Origin: DATENM01 sp045807725
GTDB taxonomy: Bacteria > Acidobacteriota > Blastocatellia > UBA7656
Length of the DNA: 64,000 bases
Assembly (NCBI GenBank): GCA_045807725.1
Contig: JBJMGV010000036.1
Span: forward strand, 62,001-126,000
Reading direction: 5' to 3'
Position numbers and translations under genes: made by a program. The notes beneath the pieces are model-generated. The model saw only the letters and a program-made list of their open reading frames with translations, did not search any database and had not been told where the DNA came from. Below are positions 54,858 through 63,679 of the stretch, piece after piece; position 1 is the stretch's first letter; each line of letters begins with the position of its first letter.

Positions 54858-57296
54858 ATGGAGACACTCTGGCACGATCTGCGATTCGCCACCCGCACGC
54901 TGGTCAAGAAACCCGGCTTTACGTTTGTGCTGGTGCTGGCGCTGGCCTTAGGCATCGGCGCGAACACGGCGATCTTTTCAGTCGTCAACGCTGTCTTGCT
55001 CAGGCCGCTGCCTTATAAAGACGCAGAGCGGCTGGTCTGGATTTGGGAAACCAATCCAAAAAATGACATCGCGCAAGAGTCCGCCTCGCCACCGAACTAT
55101 AACGACTGGAAGGCGCAGAACCAGAGCTTCGAAGAGATGGGCGCGTTCGTCAACACGCGGATGACGCTGACGGGCAGCGGCGAGCCGGAACGCTACAATG
55201 CGGCGTACGTCACCACCGGTTTCTTCGAGGTGCTCGGCGTGCCGCCGCAGATCGGTCGCACCTTCACGCCTGACGAGGATAAGCCCAACAGCGCGAATGT
55301 CATCGTGTTGAGTTACGGCCTCTGGCAGCGGCGCTTCGGCGGCGACCCCGGCATCATCGGCAACGCCATCACGATCAATGGCAGGCCGTTTACGGTCGTC
55401 GGCATTATGCCGGCTGAGTTCAAGCACCCGCGTCCCGAAGCCAATCGGCAGGCGGAGATGTGGACGCCTCTGCAAGTGGATTACGCGAAGGCCGGGCGGC
55501 GCGGCGATTACCTGGGCGTGATCGCGCGCCTGAAGCCCGGCGCTGCCATCGAGCAGGCGCGCGCCGAGATGACGACCATCGCCGCACATCTCGAACAGCA
55601 GTATCCCGACAGCAACAGCAATTGGGGCACAATCGTCGTACCGCTGCACGAACGCTTCGTCGGCGATGTGCGGCCCGTGCTCATCGTCCTGCTCGGAGCG
55701 GTCGGCTTCCTGTTGTTGATCGCCTGTGCCAACGTCGCCAATCTCTTGCTTGCTCGCGCCGCCGCGCGCCAGAAAGAGATGGCCATACGAACAGCGCTCG
55801 GCGCACGGCGCTGGCGCATCATCCGCCAGTTGTTGACTGAGAGCGTTTTGCTGGCCGTAATCGGCGGCGCGCTCGGATTGCTGCTCGCGGTCTGGGGCAT
55901 CGAAGCCCTAATCGCGCTCAGCCCCGGCAACATTCCGCGCATTAGTGAAATTCACGTAGACGCTCGCGTGTTGGCTTTCACCTTCGGCGTATCGCTGATC
56001 ACGGGCGTGTTGTTCGGACTCTTCCCGGCCTTGCAAGCCGCCAATCCCAACCTCAACGAGACGCTCAAGGAAGGCGGGCGGGGCACGACCGAAGGCAGTC
56101 GCAGCGGTCGCGCGCGCCGCGTGCTAGTCGTTGCCGAAGTGGCGCTGGCGCTGGTTCCGCTCATCGGCGCAGGCTTGATGGTAAAAAGCTTTCTGCGATT
56201 GCAAGACGTGAACCCGGGTTTCAACCCTGAGCACGTGCTGGCCATCGAAATCTACCTGCCGGGCACGACCTACAAGGAAGGGCCACAGGCGACAGCCTTC
56301 TTTAGAGAGTTGCTCACGAAAGTGCAGAACCTGCCGGGCGTCGAAGCCGCCAGCGCCATTGACACACTGCCGCTCAGCGGCGGCGGCAACGTGCTTGCCT
56401 TCTTCATCGAAGGCAAGACCTACCAGCCGACCGACAACACGCCCGACGCCGAGTACCGCGTTGTCACGCCGGAATACTTTCAGACCATGAACATCCCGTT
56501 ACTGCGCGGCAGATACCTCACCGAGCAGGACGGCCCGAACACGCCGAAAGCTTTTGTGATTAACGACACACTGGCCCGCCGCTACTTCGGCGATGAAGAC
56601 CCTATCGGCAAGCGCATGAATCTGGGCGACGACAAAGATCCCGAATGGTACACGGTTGTCGGCATCGTGCAGGACACACGCCATGAATCGCTCGGCGCTG
56701 AGCCTTACTCGCAGATGTACGCCGTCAACACGCAAGTGACGAGACGTTCGATGGTGCTGGTGGCGCGCACGACAGGTGGTCCGGCCACGATGATCCCAAC
56801 CATTCGCAGCACGATCACGGCGATGGACAGCACGCTGGCGCTCAACAACACGCGCACAATGGCGCAGGTGATGGCCGAGTCGCTGGCCCGTCCCCGCTTC
56901 AATATGCTGTTGATGAGCCTGTTCGCCGTTGTCGCGCTGGTGCTCGCCGGCGTCGGCATCTACGGCGTGATGAGTTATGCGGTGACGCAGCGCACGCACG
57001 AGATTGGTGTGAGAATGGCTCTAGGAGCCAGTTCCAAGCAAGTCTTAAAGATGGTCGTGCGGCAAGGCATGGTGCTGACGCTGGTAGGTGTTGGCATCGG
57101 GCTGGCCGGCGCTTACGCGGTCACGGCCTTGATTCGCAGCCTGCTCTCAGGCTTGCTCTTTCAGGTCGGCACGCACGACCCACTGACCTTCGCCGGCATC
57201 GCCTTGCTGCTGGCGTTGGTGGCGCTGCTGGCCTGCCTGATCCCCGCACGCCGCGCGACGAAAGTAGACCCGATGATTGCGCTGCGGTATGAATAA
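54858..57296 (+). CDS. FtsX/MacB-like permease, acidobacterial orphan type
   Basis: An 812-residue inner-membrane protein of the acidobacterial duplicated orphan permease kind. The N-terminus LWHDLRFATRTLVKKPGFT with TM1 (FVLVLALALGIGANTAIFS) is diagnostic. A periplasmic MacB-PCD-like domain follows, then FtsX helices (VLIVLLGAVGFLLLIACANVANLLL), a second periplasmic domain and a second FtsX set ending PARRATKVDPMIALRYE. No ATPase gene adjoins it on this strand, hence orphan. Such proteins may work with distant ATPases or in mechanotransmission. RBS AGGAGG lies 9 bp before the ATG. Confidence 0.92.
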   Translation: METLWHDLRFATRTLVKKPGFTFVLVLALALGIGANTAIFSVVNAVLLRPLPYKDAERLVWIWETNPKNDIAQESASPPNYNDWKAQNQSFEEMGAFVNTRMTLTGSGEPERYNAAYVTTGFFEVLGVPPQIGRTFTPDEDKPNSANVIVLSYGLWQRRFGGDPGIIGNAITINGRPFTVVGIMPAEFKHPRPEANRQAEMWTPLQVDYAKAGRRGDYLGVIARLKPGAAIEQARAEMTTIAAHLEQQYPDSNSNWGTIVVPLHERFVGDVRPVLIVLLGAVGFLLLIACANVANLLLARAAARQKEMAIRTALGARRWRIIRQLLTESVLLAVIGGALGLLLAVWGIEALIALSPGNIPRISEIHVDARVLAFTFGVSLITGVLFGLFPALQAANPNLNETLKEGGRGTTEGSRSGRARRVLVVAEVALALVPLIGAGLMVKSFLRLQDVNPGFNPEHVLAIEIYLPGTTYKEGPQATAFFRELLTKVQNLPGVEAASAIDTLPLSGGGNVLAFFIEGKTYQPTDNTPDAEYRVVTPEYFQTMNIPLLRGRYLTEQDGPNTPKAFVINDTLARRYFGDEDPIGKRMNLGDDKDPEWYTVVGIVQDTRHESLGAEPYSQMYAVNTQVTRRSMVLVARTTGGPATMIPTIRSTITAMDSTLALNNTRTMAQVMAESLARPRFNMLLMSLFAVVALVLAGVGIYGVMSYAVTQRTHEIGVRMALGASSKQVLKMVVRQGMVLTLVGVGIGLAGAYAVTALIRSLLSGLLFQVGTHDPLTFAGIALLLALVALLACLIPARRATKVDPMIALRYE

Positions 57297-57842
57297 GGGG
57301 CTAGAAACTAAAAGTAGATTGAGAGTCGCTCCGTAGGAGCGCAATGTCTATAGAGCGTGTCTGAAAAGCCAAAGAAAGCCCTGAAGGGGCGGGATTCGAC
57401 AGCCCAGGGCAGCGCCCTAGGAGAGTAGATGCGGTGCAAATCGATAAGCCCTGAAAGGGCGTAATAACCGATCACCTATTGCGCCCTTGCAGGGCTTGCG
57501 GAATTGACGCTGGGTGTACTTGGCGCGATGCGCCGGGCTATTGAATCGCGCCCCTTCAGGGCAATGGCATTAAGTTAAGAAAAACCCGTTTCGGAGAGCT
57601 TGAATGGGTTCAACCATTTGCATTGCCTCAACTTGGCGATTCCAGGTCGCTGAATCCTTAACTTAATGCCATTGCCCCTTCAGGGCTTCTCAGACACGCT
57701 CTATAGTTGCGCGATTGATTTGATGAACAAGCTCCGTAGGAGCGTTATGCTGACATTGCGCTCCTACGGAGCTTGTGTTCTATCAGGCATCCATAACTAT
57801 AAACATCGCGTCCCTACGGGACTGACGATCTTCTGCTAGCCC
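57297..57842. repeat. Nested repeat region: family A, family B copy 3, MITE
   Basis: Family A units at 57325-57350 and 57710-57830 flank family B copy 3 (57349-57706), which has the same end repeats as the other copies (TAGAGCGTGTCTGA at the left). B is interrupted near its right end by a 111-bp insertion (57563-57673). The inner B loop (57464-57479) reads ATAACCGATCACCTAT, the same orientation as copy 2. The right side ends with the family A variant GTCCCTACGGGAC. No ORF. Confidence 0.85.
57563..57673. mobile_element. 111-bp MITE-like insertion within a family B repeat
   Basis: Perfect 17-bp terminal inverted repeats: AATGGCATTAAGTTAAG (57563-57579) and CTTAACTTAATGCCATT (57657-57673). The flanking sequence GCCCCTTCAGGGC occurs on both sides (57550-57562 and 57674-57686), while copies 1 and 2 of family B have it once, so it is a 13-bp target duplication (or 11 bp with an 18-bp terminal repeat). 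There is no ORF. It must have moved with a transposase supplied in trans. The target is itself a near-palindrome. Confidence 0.85.
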
Positions 57843-58604
57843 CTAGCCGCGACGTTGAGCATCTGGCGTCTCAGGCGCAACGCTGGACTGACGATCTTCT
57901 GCTAGCCCCCAGCCCCCAGTCCCTAGCCCCTGCTTCGAGATGCGTCCATCAACGATGTGGATGGTGCGATGCGCGAGCCGCGCGTTGTCGGGATTGTGCG
58001 TCACCATGAAAATCGTTTGTCCGGCGGCGTTGAGCTGCAAGAAGACTTCGATAATCTCGCGCCCGGTTCGGCTATCGAGCGCGCCGGTCGGTTCATCGGC
58101 GAGCACGAGCGGCGGATCATTCACCAGCGCGCGGGCAATCGCCAGCCGTCCCTGTTCGCCGCCCGATAGCTCGTTCGGCAGCCGCGACGCTTTATCTCCG
58201 AGTCGCACGCGTTCGAGCACGCTCATCGCCCGCTCACGTTTCTCTTTCGCGCTCGCGTTCACCGTCGCCAGCGGCAGCATCGCGTTCTCAATCGTGTTCA
58301 GGTAAGGCATCAGGTGATGCTGCTGAAAGACGAAGCCGAGGTACTCGCGGCGAAAGTCGGCGCGGCGTTCATCGTTGAGCGCGTAGACATCAATCTCATC
58401 GACGAGCACGCGGCCCGCTGTCGGGTGGTTCATCGCGCCGACGATGGTGAGCAGCGTTGATTTACCGGAACCCGATGGTCCCATCAAGCAGACGAACTCG
58501 CCTTCGCGCACGTCGGCATTGATGTCTGCGAGCACGCGCACAGCCGCCGCCGCGCCGTTTGATCGATATTCTTTGCTGACCTGTTCGATGCGAACGAAAG
58601 ACAT
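57843..58604 (-). CDS. ABC transporter ATPase, LolD/MacB-type
   Basis: A 253-residue ABC ATPase. Walker A GPSGSGKST (about 42-50), signature LSGGEQGR, Walker B VLADEPTGALD and H-loop VTHNPD are all intact. Up to about residue 226 it matches the family; the last 27 residues (from QGLGTGGWGLA) are extra. They are encoded by a heptamer array (57903-57930, TAGCCCC/CAGCCCC) and by a duplicated 22-bp segment (about 57823-57844 and 57888-57909), and the TAG stop is in such a repeat. It should energise the permease encoded upstream (58803-60050). Confidence 0.92.
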   Translation of the reverse strand: MSFVRIEQVSKEYRSNGAAAAVRVLADINADVREGEFVCLMGPSGSGKSTLLTIVGAMNHPTAGRVLVDEIDVYALNDERRADFRREYLGFVFQQHHLMPYLNTIENAMLPLATVNASAKEKRERAMSVLERVRLGDKASRLPNELSGGEQGRLAIARALVNDPPLVLADEPTGALDSRTGREIIEVFLQLNAAGQTIFMVTHNPDNARLAHRTIHIVDGRISKQGLGTGGWGLAEDRQSSVAPETPDAQRRG

Positions 58605-58802
58605 AGGACGTGATGCGGGAAGAAGTCAGAAGTCAGAAGTCAGGAGCCAGAATAAAAGCGGAAGTCGGCTATCACCTCCGCTTTTATTCTTCGAGCGAAC
58701 TTTCAGTCCGCACGAATGTGCGGATGGAGTGAAAACTCCCGAATTTCATTCTACTTTTAGACTCTGCCTTCCTTTTCCATTCTGACTTCTGACTTCTTCC
58801 GG
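58605..58802. repeat. Heptamers and long hairpin between permease and ATPase genes
   Basis: AGAAGTC three times (58621-58641) is matched by inverted TTCTGAC units at 58780-58793. Between them, GAATAAAAGCGGA and TCCGCTTTTATTC form a 13-bp stem near 58650-58690. The nested inverted arrangement could fold the whole 180-bp spacer. It lies inside a likely operon, so it could attenuate or stabilise the transcript. Confidence 0.65.
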
Positions 58803-60050
58803 TTAGATGTATCGAACTGCTTCCGATGGGTCGAGCCGCGAGGCGCGCACGATGGGATAGAAGCTGCTCACGACGCCGATCAGCAGGCCCGCCAGGATGG
58901 CCGCGACGGCGAGCACAGGCTGAAGTTGAAAGGCCGGCTCAGTTTCGGCGAAGTACGGCAGCGCGATGAAGCTCGCAAGCATCCCGCCGGCCCAGCCAAG
59001 CAGGCCGCCCACCACGCTGATCAAGCCGACTTCAATCATCAAGCCTTTGATGATGTGAGCGCGGCGAAAGCCGATGGCGCGCAGCACGCCGATCTCTTTG
59101 GTGCGCTCGACGACTGAACCCATCATCGTCGTGAAGATCATCAGCGCGCCGATGGCGAGGACTACGCATGAGACGGCGGCAGAGAATCGCGTCAATCGTT
59201 CGACGGTGTCGCTGCGAGCGCGCACCGATTGTTGAATGGCCGAGACTTTTGCGTGCGGCAAGCGCTCGCTGATCTCGGCCACAATGTCGCCGATGGGGCA
59301 GTCTTTACATAGCGCGCTCACTTCGATAAGGCTCAACTGGTCGGGCTTGTTGAGCAGTTGTTGAACGTGCGACAGCGGCGCGAAGATCATGCGGTCTTCC
59401 GCTGCGCCGGTCGGCGAGATGATGCCGGCCACCGTGTGCTCGCGCCCGGCAATCTGTAGGCGGTCGCGGGTGATCTTGAATTGATCGTGGCTCGGCGCGG
59501 CGTGGCCGTCGCTGTGCGCGTCCTGGTGAGGGTTGTCGCTTGCGGTGTGTGTGGTCGGCTCGATGAGGCCGAGCGCGCGCGCCGCTTCGTAGCCGATGAG
59601 CACGTCATCATCGGCTTCAGGCTTGCGCCCGACGATGTGCCACCATCGTTTCAGCGTCAGTTCGTTTTTGAAATCAACACCGGCCAGCAGCACATCAACA
59701 TCGCCTACGCGCACTGCGCCCAACAGCTTCGGAGACACCAGGCTGATGCGGTTGCGCAGCGGGATGTCGTAGACGCTGGCCGCGTCTTCGCCCTTGAGCT
59801 GTTGAACATCGAATGACACGCTCGACACCGCGACGCCGCCGTAATCAAGCGACAGGTTATTCGACTGCGGCACGACGACGATGTTCGCGCCGAAGCGGTC
59901 GAGTTGCGCGCCAATCTCTTCTTTGATCGAACTGCTCAGGCTGAGCAGAGCAACAGCGGTTCCGATACCAATGGCGATACCGATGACCAGAAAGGCCGCA
60001 CGGCCTTTGCGTCGCTTCAGATTGGCTAGTGCGATGGTGCTAATACGCAT
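58803..60050 (-). CDS. FtsX/MacB-like permease with histidine-rich loop
   Basis: A 415-residue permease. TM1 (FLVIGIAIGIGTAVALLSL) is followed by a periplasmic domain, then three helices (AVSCVVLAIGALMIFTTMM; VVGGLLGWAGGMLASF; AAILAGLLIGVVSSFY), typical of the four-helix FtsX core. Residues 163-190 contain a His/Asp-rich loop (THTASDNPHQDAHSDGHAAPSHD, read here in pieces) and later a CKDC pair, both suggesting metal contact. It lies between the DUF2318 gene and the ATPase gene on one strand, and resembles permeases of the Campylobacter p19-linked iron-uptake cluster. Confidence 0.88.
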   Translation of the reverse strand: MRISTIALANLKRRKGRAAFLVIGIAIGIGTAVALLSLSSSIKEEIGAQLDRFGANIVVVPQSNNLSLDYGGVAVSSVSFDVQQLKGEDAASVYDIPLRNRISLVSPKLLGAVRVGDVDVLLAGVDFKNELTLKRWWHIVGRKPEADDDVLIGYEAARALGLIEPTTHTASDNPHQDAHSDGHAAPSHDQFKITRDRLQIAGREHTVAGIISPTGAAEDRMIFAPLSHVQQLLNKPDQLSLIEVSALCKDCPIGDIVAEISERLPHAKVSAIQQSVRARSDTVERLTRFSAAVSCVVLAIGALMIFTTMMGSVVERTKEIGVLRAIGFRRAHIIKGLMIEVGLISVVGGLLGWAGGMLASFIALPYFAETEPAFQLQPVLAVAAILAGLLIGVVSSFYPIVRASRLDPSEAVRYI

Positions 60051-60162
60051 AACGATTTTGGATTTTCATGGCTTGGCGCTTCGCGCCGGCGATTTTGGAT
60101 TTTAGATTAGCAGACTGAAGCATCAATCGGTCGCGCCTTGTTCCTCAATCCAAAATCCAAAA
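60051..60162. repeat. Heptamer repeats at the DUF2318 gene end
   Basis: GATTTTGGATTTT near 60056-60075 and again near 60090-60110, then the inverted AATCCAA, AATCCAA, AATCAGA at about 60147-60167. The TGA stop codon (60163-60165) falls inside the last unit. Confidence 0.65.
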
Positions 60163-60696
60163 TCAGAAGTATTGTTGTCGGGCTTGCAGGTCGCTCGTTC
60201 TGATGACCAGCGTGTCGCCTTCGATCTGGCGCGGCAGGCCGACCGGGTTGCAGCCGCCTTGCGCTTCGTTGACCTGCGCCGAATGAAAGTGCAGTCCGCA
60301 GTTGTTGCAGACCATATCGTCGCCTTCCTGGTGATAGCCCTTCTTGGCGTGATAACAGGTGTCGCAGGCGTCGAGCGCGGCGCGATAAACGCCATCCGAA
60401 CTCTTGAGTGCGAAGAAGCGCATCTTCTTGTTGTCGGGCAGCGCGTAGTCGTAGAACTTCGCCGTGCTGCTCAAGTCGGCGAGCGGGATGCGAATCTCGT
60501 TTGCCGAGCTGCTGTTATTAACGGCGGTCGCCGAAGGCTGATCGCTGCGACTGCGGAAAAAGAAGAAGAACGACGCGGCGGCGAAAAGCGCGATCACCGC
60601 GACGATGAGCAACGGCTTCGTCTTTTTGCCATTCGCTTCGCCGGCGAACTGCGCGCGCTTGCGCTCGCGGTTATCGGTTTGTGGTTGATGCTGCAT
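60163..60696 (-). CDS. DUF2318-like membrane-anchored Cys-rich protein
   Basis: A 177-residue protein anchored by one helix (29-47). Its outer domain carries CDTC (C111, C114) and CNNC (C130, C133), with a HAKKGYH linker and HFHS after the second pair. This is the DUF2318 pattern, predicted to bind a metal or Fe-S centre. In Campylobacter and relatives a DUF2318 protein is part of the Ftr1/P19 iron-uptake operon together with two FtsX permeases and an ABC ATPase. The downstream permease and ATPase genes here repeat part of that set. Ftr1, P19 and the second permease are absent from the window. Confidence 0.82.
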   Translation of the reverse strand: MQHQPQTDNRERKRAQFAGEANGKKTKPLLIVAVIALFAAASFFFFFRSRSDQPSATAVNNSSSANEIRIPLADLSSTAKFYDYALPDNKKMRFFALKSSDGVYRAALDACDTCYHAKKGYHQEGDDMVCNNCGLHFHSAQVNEAQGGCNPVGLPRQIEGDTLVIRTSDLQARQQYF

Positions 60697-61135
60697 AACG
60701 ATGATCCTTTTACGCCGCGTAGCGGCGCTTGAATTTAGCCAGGCGTTTCAACGCCTGGAATAAACGCCTGGAATAAGTGTTGCCCGTGTTCGCGTCGCGT
60801 AGCGACGCCTGACTCCTAGGGCATTCAACCGTCGCTACGCGACGCGACATCCATCTCGCTGCTGAACACAGGCATTGAAATGCCTGCCTAAACTCACTTG
60901 CCGCTACGCGGCAAACGCCTGCTTAAACTCACTTGCCGCTACGCGGCAAACGCTTGCCCGAACTTCATTGCTGCTATGCGGCAAACGCTTGCCTGAACTT
61001 CATTGCTGCTACGCGGCAAACGCCTGCTTGAACTTCATTGCCGCTATGTGGCAAACGCCTGTCTGAACTCACTTGCCGCTGCGTCGCATCTTCACTCAAT
61101 TGCTGCTACGCGGCATCTTCAGCCTGACCCTTGCC
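60697..61135. repeat. Family D palindromes and a 35-bp tandem array
   Basis: 60715-60860 has short palindromes (GCCGCGTAGCGGC, CCAGGCGTTTCAACGCCTGG, GTCGCGTAGCGAC). From about 60891 to 61100 there are five to six tandem 35-bp units, each with CACTTGCCGCTACGCGGCAAACGCCTGC or a variant; the core GCCGCTACGCGGC is a 5-bp-stem hairpin. Units differ by a few substitutions, often conserving the stem (GCTGCTATGCGGC). There are no spacers, so it is not a CRISPR. A 63-residue reading frame inside is a by-product of the period. Confidence 0.85.
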
Positions 61136-63499
61136 TCACAACTCAAGCTGCATGCGGCGCAGCAAATCCTCAAAGCGCGGGTCATCGCGCACGTCGTCAA
61201 AGACCGGCTCGACGTTGATGTAGACCAGTATGCCGTGCCGCTCGCGGTGAGTCTTTTCCAGATACGCGAAACCTTGATCGCGGTCGCCGACGCCGAAGTA
61301 AGCGCGCGCCATACTGTATGGCGAGACGTAGAGCCGCGCTGACAATTCGTTCAGCGTCACCAGTGACATCTCGGCATCGGTCGTGCGACCCCACGCCGCG
61401 TAAGCGTGGCCCATTGCCGACATCGTTTCGGTGTCGTGCGGCACCAGTTCGAGCGCCTTCTCGAATTCGGCGACGGCTTCGCTGTACATCTGCTTCTGCT
61501 CGTAAATCATGCCGAGCCGCCGGTGCGCCACCGCGTAGTCGGGAGCCAACTCCAGCGTCTTGCGACATTGCGCGATGGCTTCGTCATACTGATGCGCGAA
61601 GTAATAAACCCGCGCCACGTTCAGATTGACGACCGGCGACAGCGGCTCAAGCTGCCTCGCCCGCTGTACTTCGGCAATCGCCTCATCCATACGCCGCATC
61701 GCCGCCAGAAAGAGCGCGTACCACAGGTGCGCTGTTGCATAGGCCGGGTTCAACGCGATGGCCTGCTTGAACTCGTTCTCTGCCGCCGCCCACTCCCACT
61801 CGTACCAGAAGCGTATGTGCGCCAGGCTGACGCGCGCTTCGGCCAGCTTCGCATCGAGCTTCAACGCTTTCATCGCCGTCGCCTTGGCGCGCAGAAAAGC
61901 GGTGCGCGGCGGCATCGGGCTGTAGCTCGCCATCAGCGTATAGCTATCGGCAATGCCTGCGTAAGCCAGCGCGTAGTTCGGATCGAGCGCGATGGCTTGC
62001 TCGAAATACTCGATGCCTTTGCTCAGGTCTTCTTCCGTGCGCTTGTTCCAGTAATAACGGCCCTTGAGGTAGAGCTGATAGGCGGCGGTGTCTTCGGTGT
62101 AGCGCCGCGCCAGCCGCTTCTTCTGCGCGCCGGTCAGCTTCAGCCGCAAGTGCTCGGCGATCTCTGCGGCCATCTCTTCTTCGATGTGATGTACATCACG
62201 CATCGCGCGGCTGACCTGGCCGCCCCACAGGTGCGAGCCGTCGAGCGTGTCGATCAATTCAGCTTTGATGATGATCTGTTCGCCGCGCTGAAGGATGCGC
62301 CCGATCAGCACGGCGCGCACATTCAACTCGCGCCCGACCTGCATCGGGTCAGGCTCTTGTGCGTGCAGGCTGCCGGTCGTGCGCACCTTGTAACGAAAGA
62401 CGGTCGAGCGCGCCATCACGCGCAGTCGCGGCAACGCCGACAGCGTATGGATCAGCGATTCGGTGATGCCGTCCGACAGGTAGTCGGTTTCGGAATCGCC
62501 GCTCAGGTTGATGAGCGGCAGGATGGCCAGCGAATCAACGGCGCGGCGGCGCGACGGCGGGCGCGGCAGGGTCTGCGTCGGGCGATTCAGATCATACGTT
62601 GTGCCCGTCGGCGTGCGCGGGCCGGAGTCGAGGTCGCGCAGCAGGTTCTTCAGGTCGATCAATAATTCCTGCGCCGACTGGTAACGCCGGTCCGGGTGCT
62701 TTTCGAGGCACTTGCGAATGATGCGCTCGAACTCCGGCGGCACGTTGTAATTCAGCCGCGCGATGGGCACAGGCTCGGCGTGAATGATGTGGTCAACCAC
62801 TTCGACGCTGTTTGCGCCTTCAAATGGAAGCCGCCCGGTGAGCATCTCGTACATCACGATGCCGAGCGAGAAAATATCCGAGCGGTGATCTACGGGATGG
62901 CCCATCGCCTGTTCGGGCGACATATACGACGCCGTGCCGGCAACGACATTCACGACAGTCTGTCGCACCAGTTCTTTAGTCGTCTCGTCCGTGCGCAACG
63001 AGCCGGAAGAGATCGTCTTAGCGATGCCGAAGTCGAGAATCTTGACCGCGCCGCGCTCGTTGAGAATCAGGTTGGCGCTCTTGATGTCGCAATGGATGAT
63101 GCCGAAGCCGTGCGCTTCGGTGAGCGCGTCGGCGATTTGCGCGCTGACCTCAATGGCGTCACGCGGCGCGAGCGGCCCGCGCTCCAGGCGCAAGCTGAGC
63201 AGCTCGCCCTGGACGTATTCCATCACGATAAAGATCGCGCCTTCGTATTCGCCGATGTCATAGATGGCGACAATGTGCGGCGAGCGCAGGGCGGACGTAG
63301 CGCGCGCCTCTTGCATAAAGCGCGTGCGGCGGTCGGGGTCGTACTGATAGGAGGCCGGCAGGAACTTGAGCGCGACGTTGCGACCGAGCCGCGTGTCTTC
63401 GGCGAGGTAGACCTCGCCCATACCGCCCGCGCCCAGTTCTCTAATGATCCGGTAATGAGAGATGGTCTGCTCGATCACTGTGCCTGCACCTCGGGCCAT
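61136..63499 (-). CDS. Ser/Thr protein kinase with TolB-like and TPR domains
   Basis: A 787-residue protein. Kinase domain 15-280: glycine loop GAGGMGE, K45, catalytic loop HCDIKSAN (H136-N143), DFG at 156-158 and SPEQ. The usual HRD arginine is Cys137, which removes the Arg that normally binds the phosphorylated activation loop, so it may be constitutively active. Residues 320-440 resemble the TolB/FlgO-like module of acidobacterial kinases (LAILPLINLSGDSETDYLSDGITESLI). Residues 470-780 are about eight TPRs. No membrane helix is evident. It stands alone on its strand. Confidence 0.92.
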   Translation of the reverse strand: MARGAGTVIEQTISHYRIIRELGAGGMGEVYLAEDTRLGRNVALKFLPASYQYDPDRRTRFMQEARATSALRSPHIVAIYDIGEYEGAIFIVMEYVQGELLSLRLERGPLAPRDAIEVSAQIADALTEAHGFGIIHCDIKSANLILNERGAVKILDFGIAKTISSGSLRTDETTKELVRQTVVNVVAGTASYMSPEQAMGHPVDHRSDIFSLGIVMYEMLTGRLPFEGANSVEVVDHIIHAEPVPIARLNYNVPPEFERIIRKCLEKHPDRRYQSAQELLIDLKNLLRDLDSGPRTPTGTTYDLNRPTQTLPRPPSRRRAVDSLAILPLINLSGDSETDYLSDGITESLIHTLSALPRLRVMARSTVFRYKVRTTGSLHAQEPDPMQVGRELNVRAVLIGRILQRGEQIIIKAELIDTLDGSHLWGGQVSRAMRDVHHIEEEMAAEIAEHLRLKLTGAQKKRLARRYTEDTAAYQLYLKGRYYWNKRTEEDLSKGIEYFEQAIALDPNYALAYAGIADSYTLMASYSPMPPRTAFLRAKATAMKALKLDAKLAEARVSLAHIRFWYEWEWAAAENEFKQAIALNPAYATAHLWYALFLAAMRRMDEAIAEVQRARQLEPLSPVVNLNVARVYYFAHQYDEAIAQCRKTLELAPDYAVAHRRLGMIYEQKQMYSEAVAEFEKALELVPHDTETMSAMGHAYAAWGRTTDAEMSLVTLNELSARLYVSPYSMARAYFGVGDRDQGFAYLEKTHRERHGILVYINVEPVFDDVRDDPRFEDLLRRMQLEL

Positions 63500-63679
63500 T
63501 GCTTACTGATTTATTCTCCCAGAAGCAGTGCCCTCTAGTCTACAGTCGAGCAGATTAGTTCTCGCAAATATCTCATCGTATGGTCAGGTGTGCTAATATA
63601 ACAAACAGCCGGGCAGCCATATCGCTATGATGACTCAAACCCATTTGCTCGACCGGATTGATTTGCAGGAGTGAAACAG

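Noticed and set aside
60875..61066. 63-residue ORF in the 35-bp repeats
   Set aside because: It is a product of the repeat period, with no ribosome binding site and no non-repeat content.
60891..61100. CRISPR array
   Set aside because: The 35-bp units follow each other directly with no unique spacers, and no cas gene is present.
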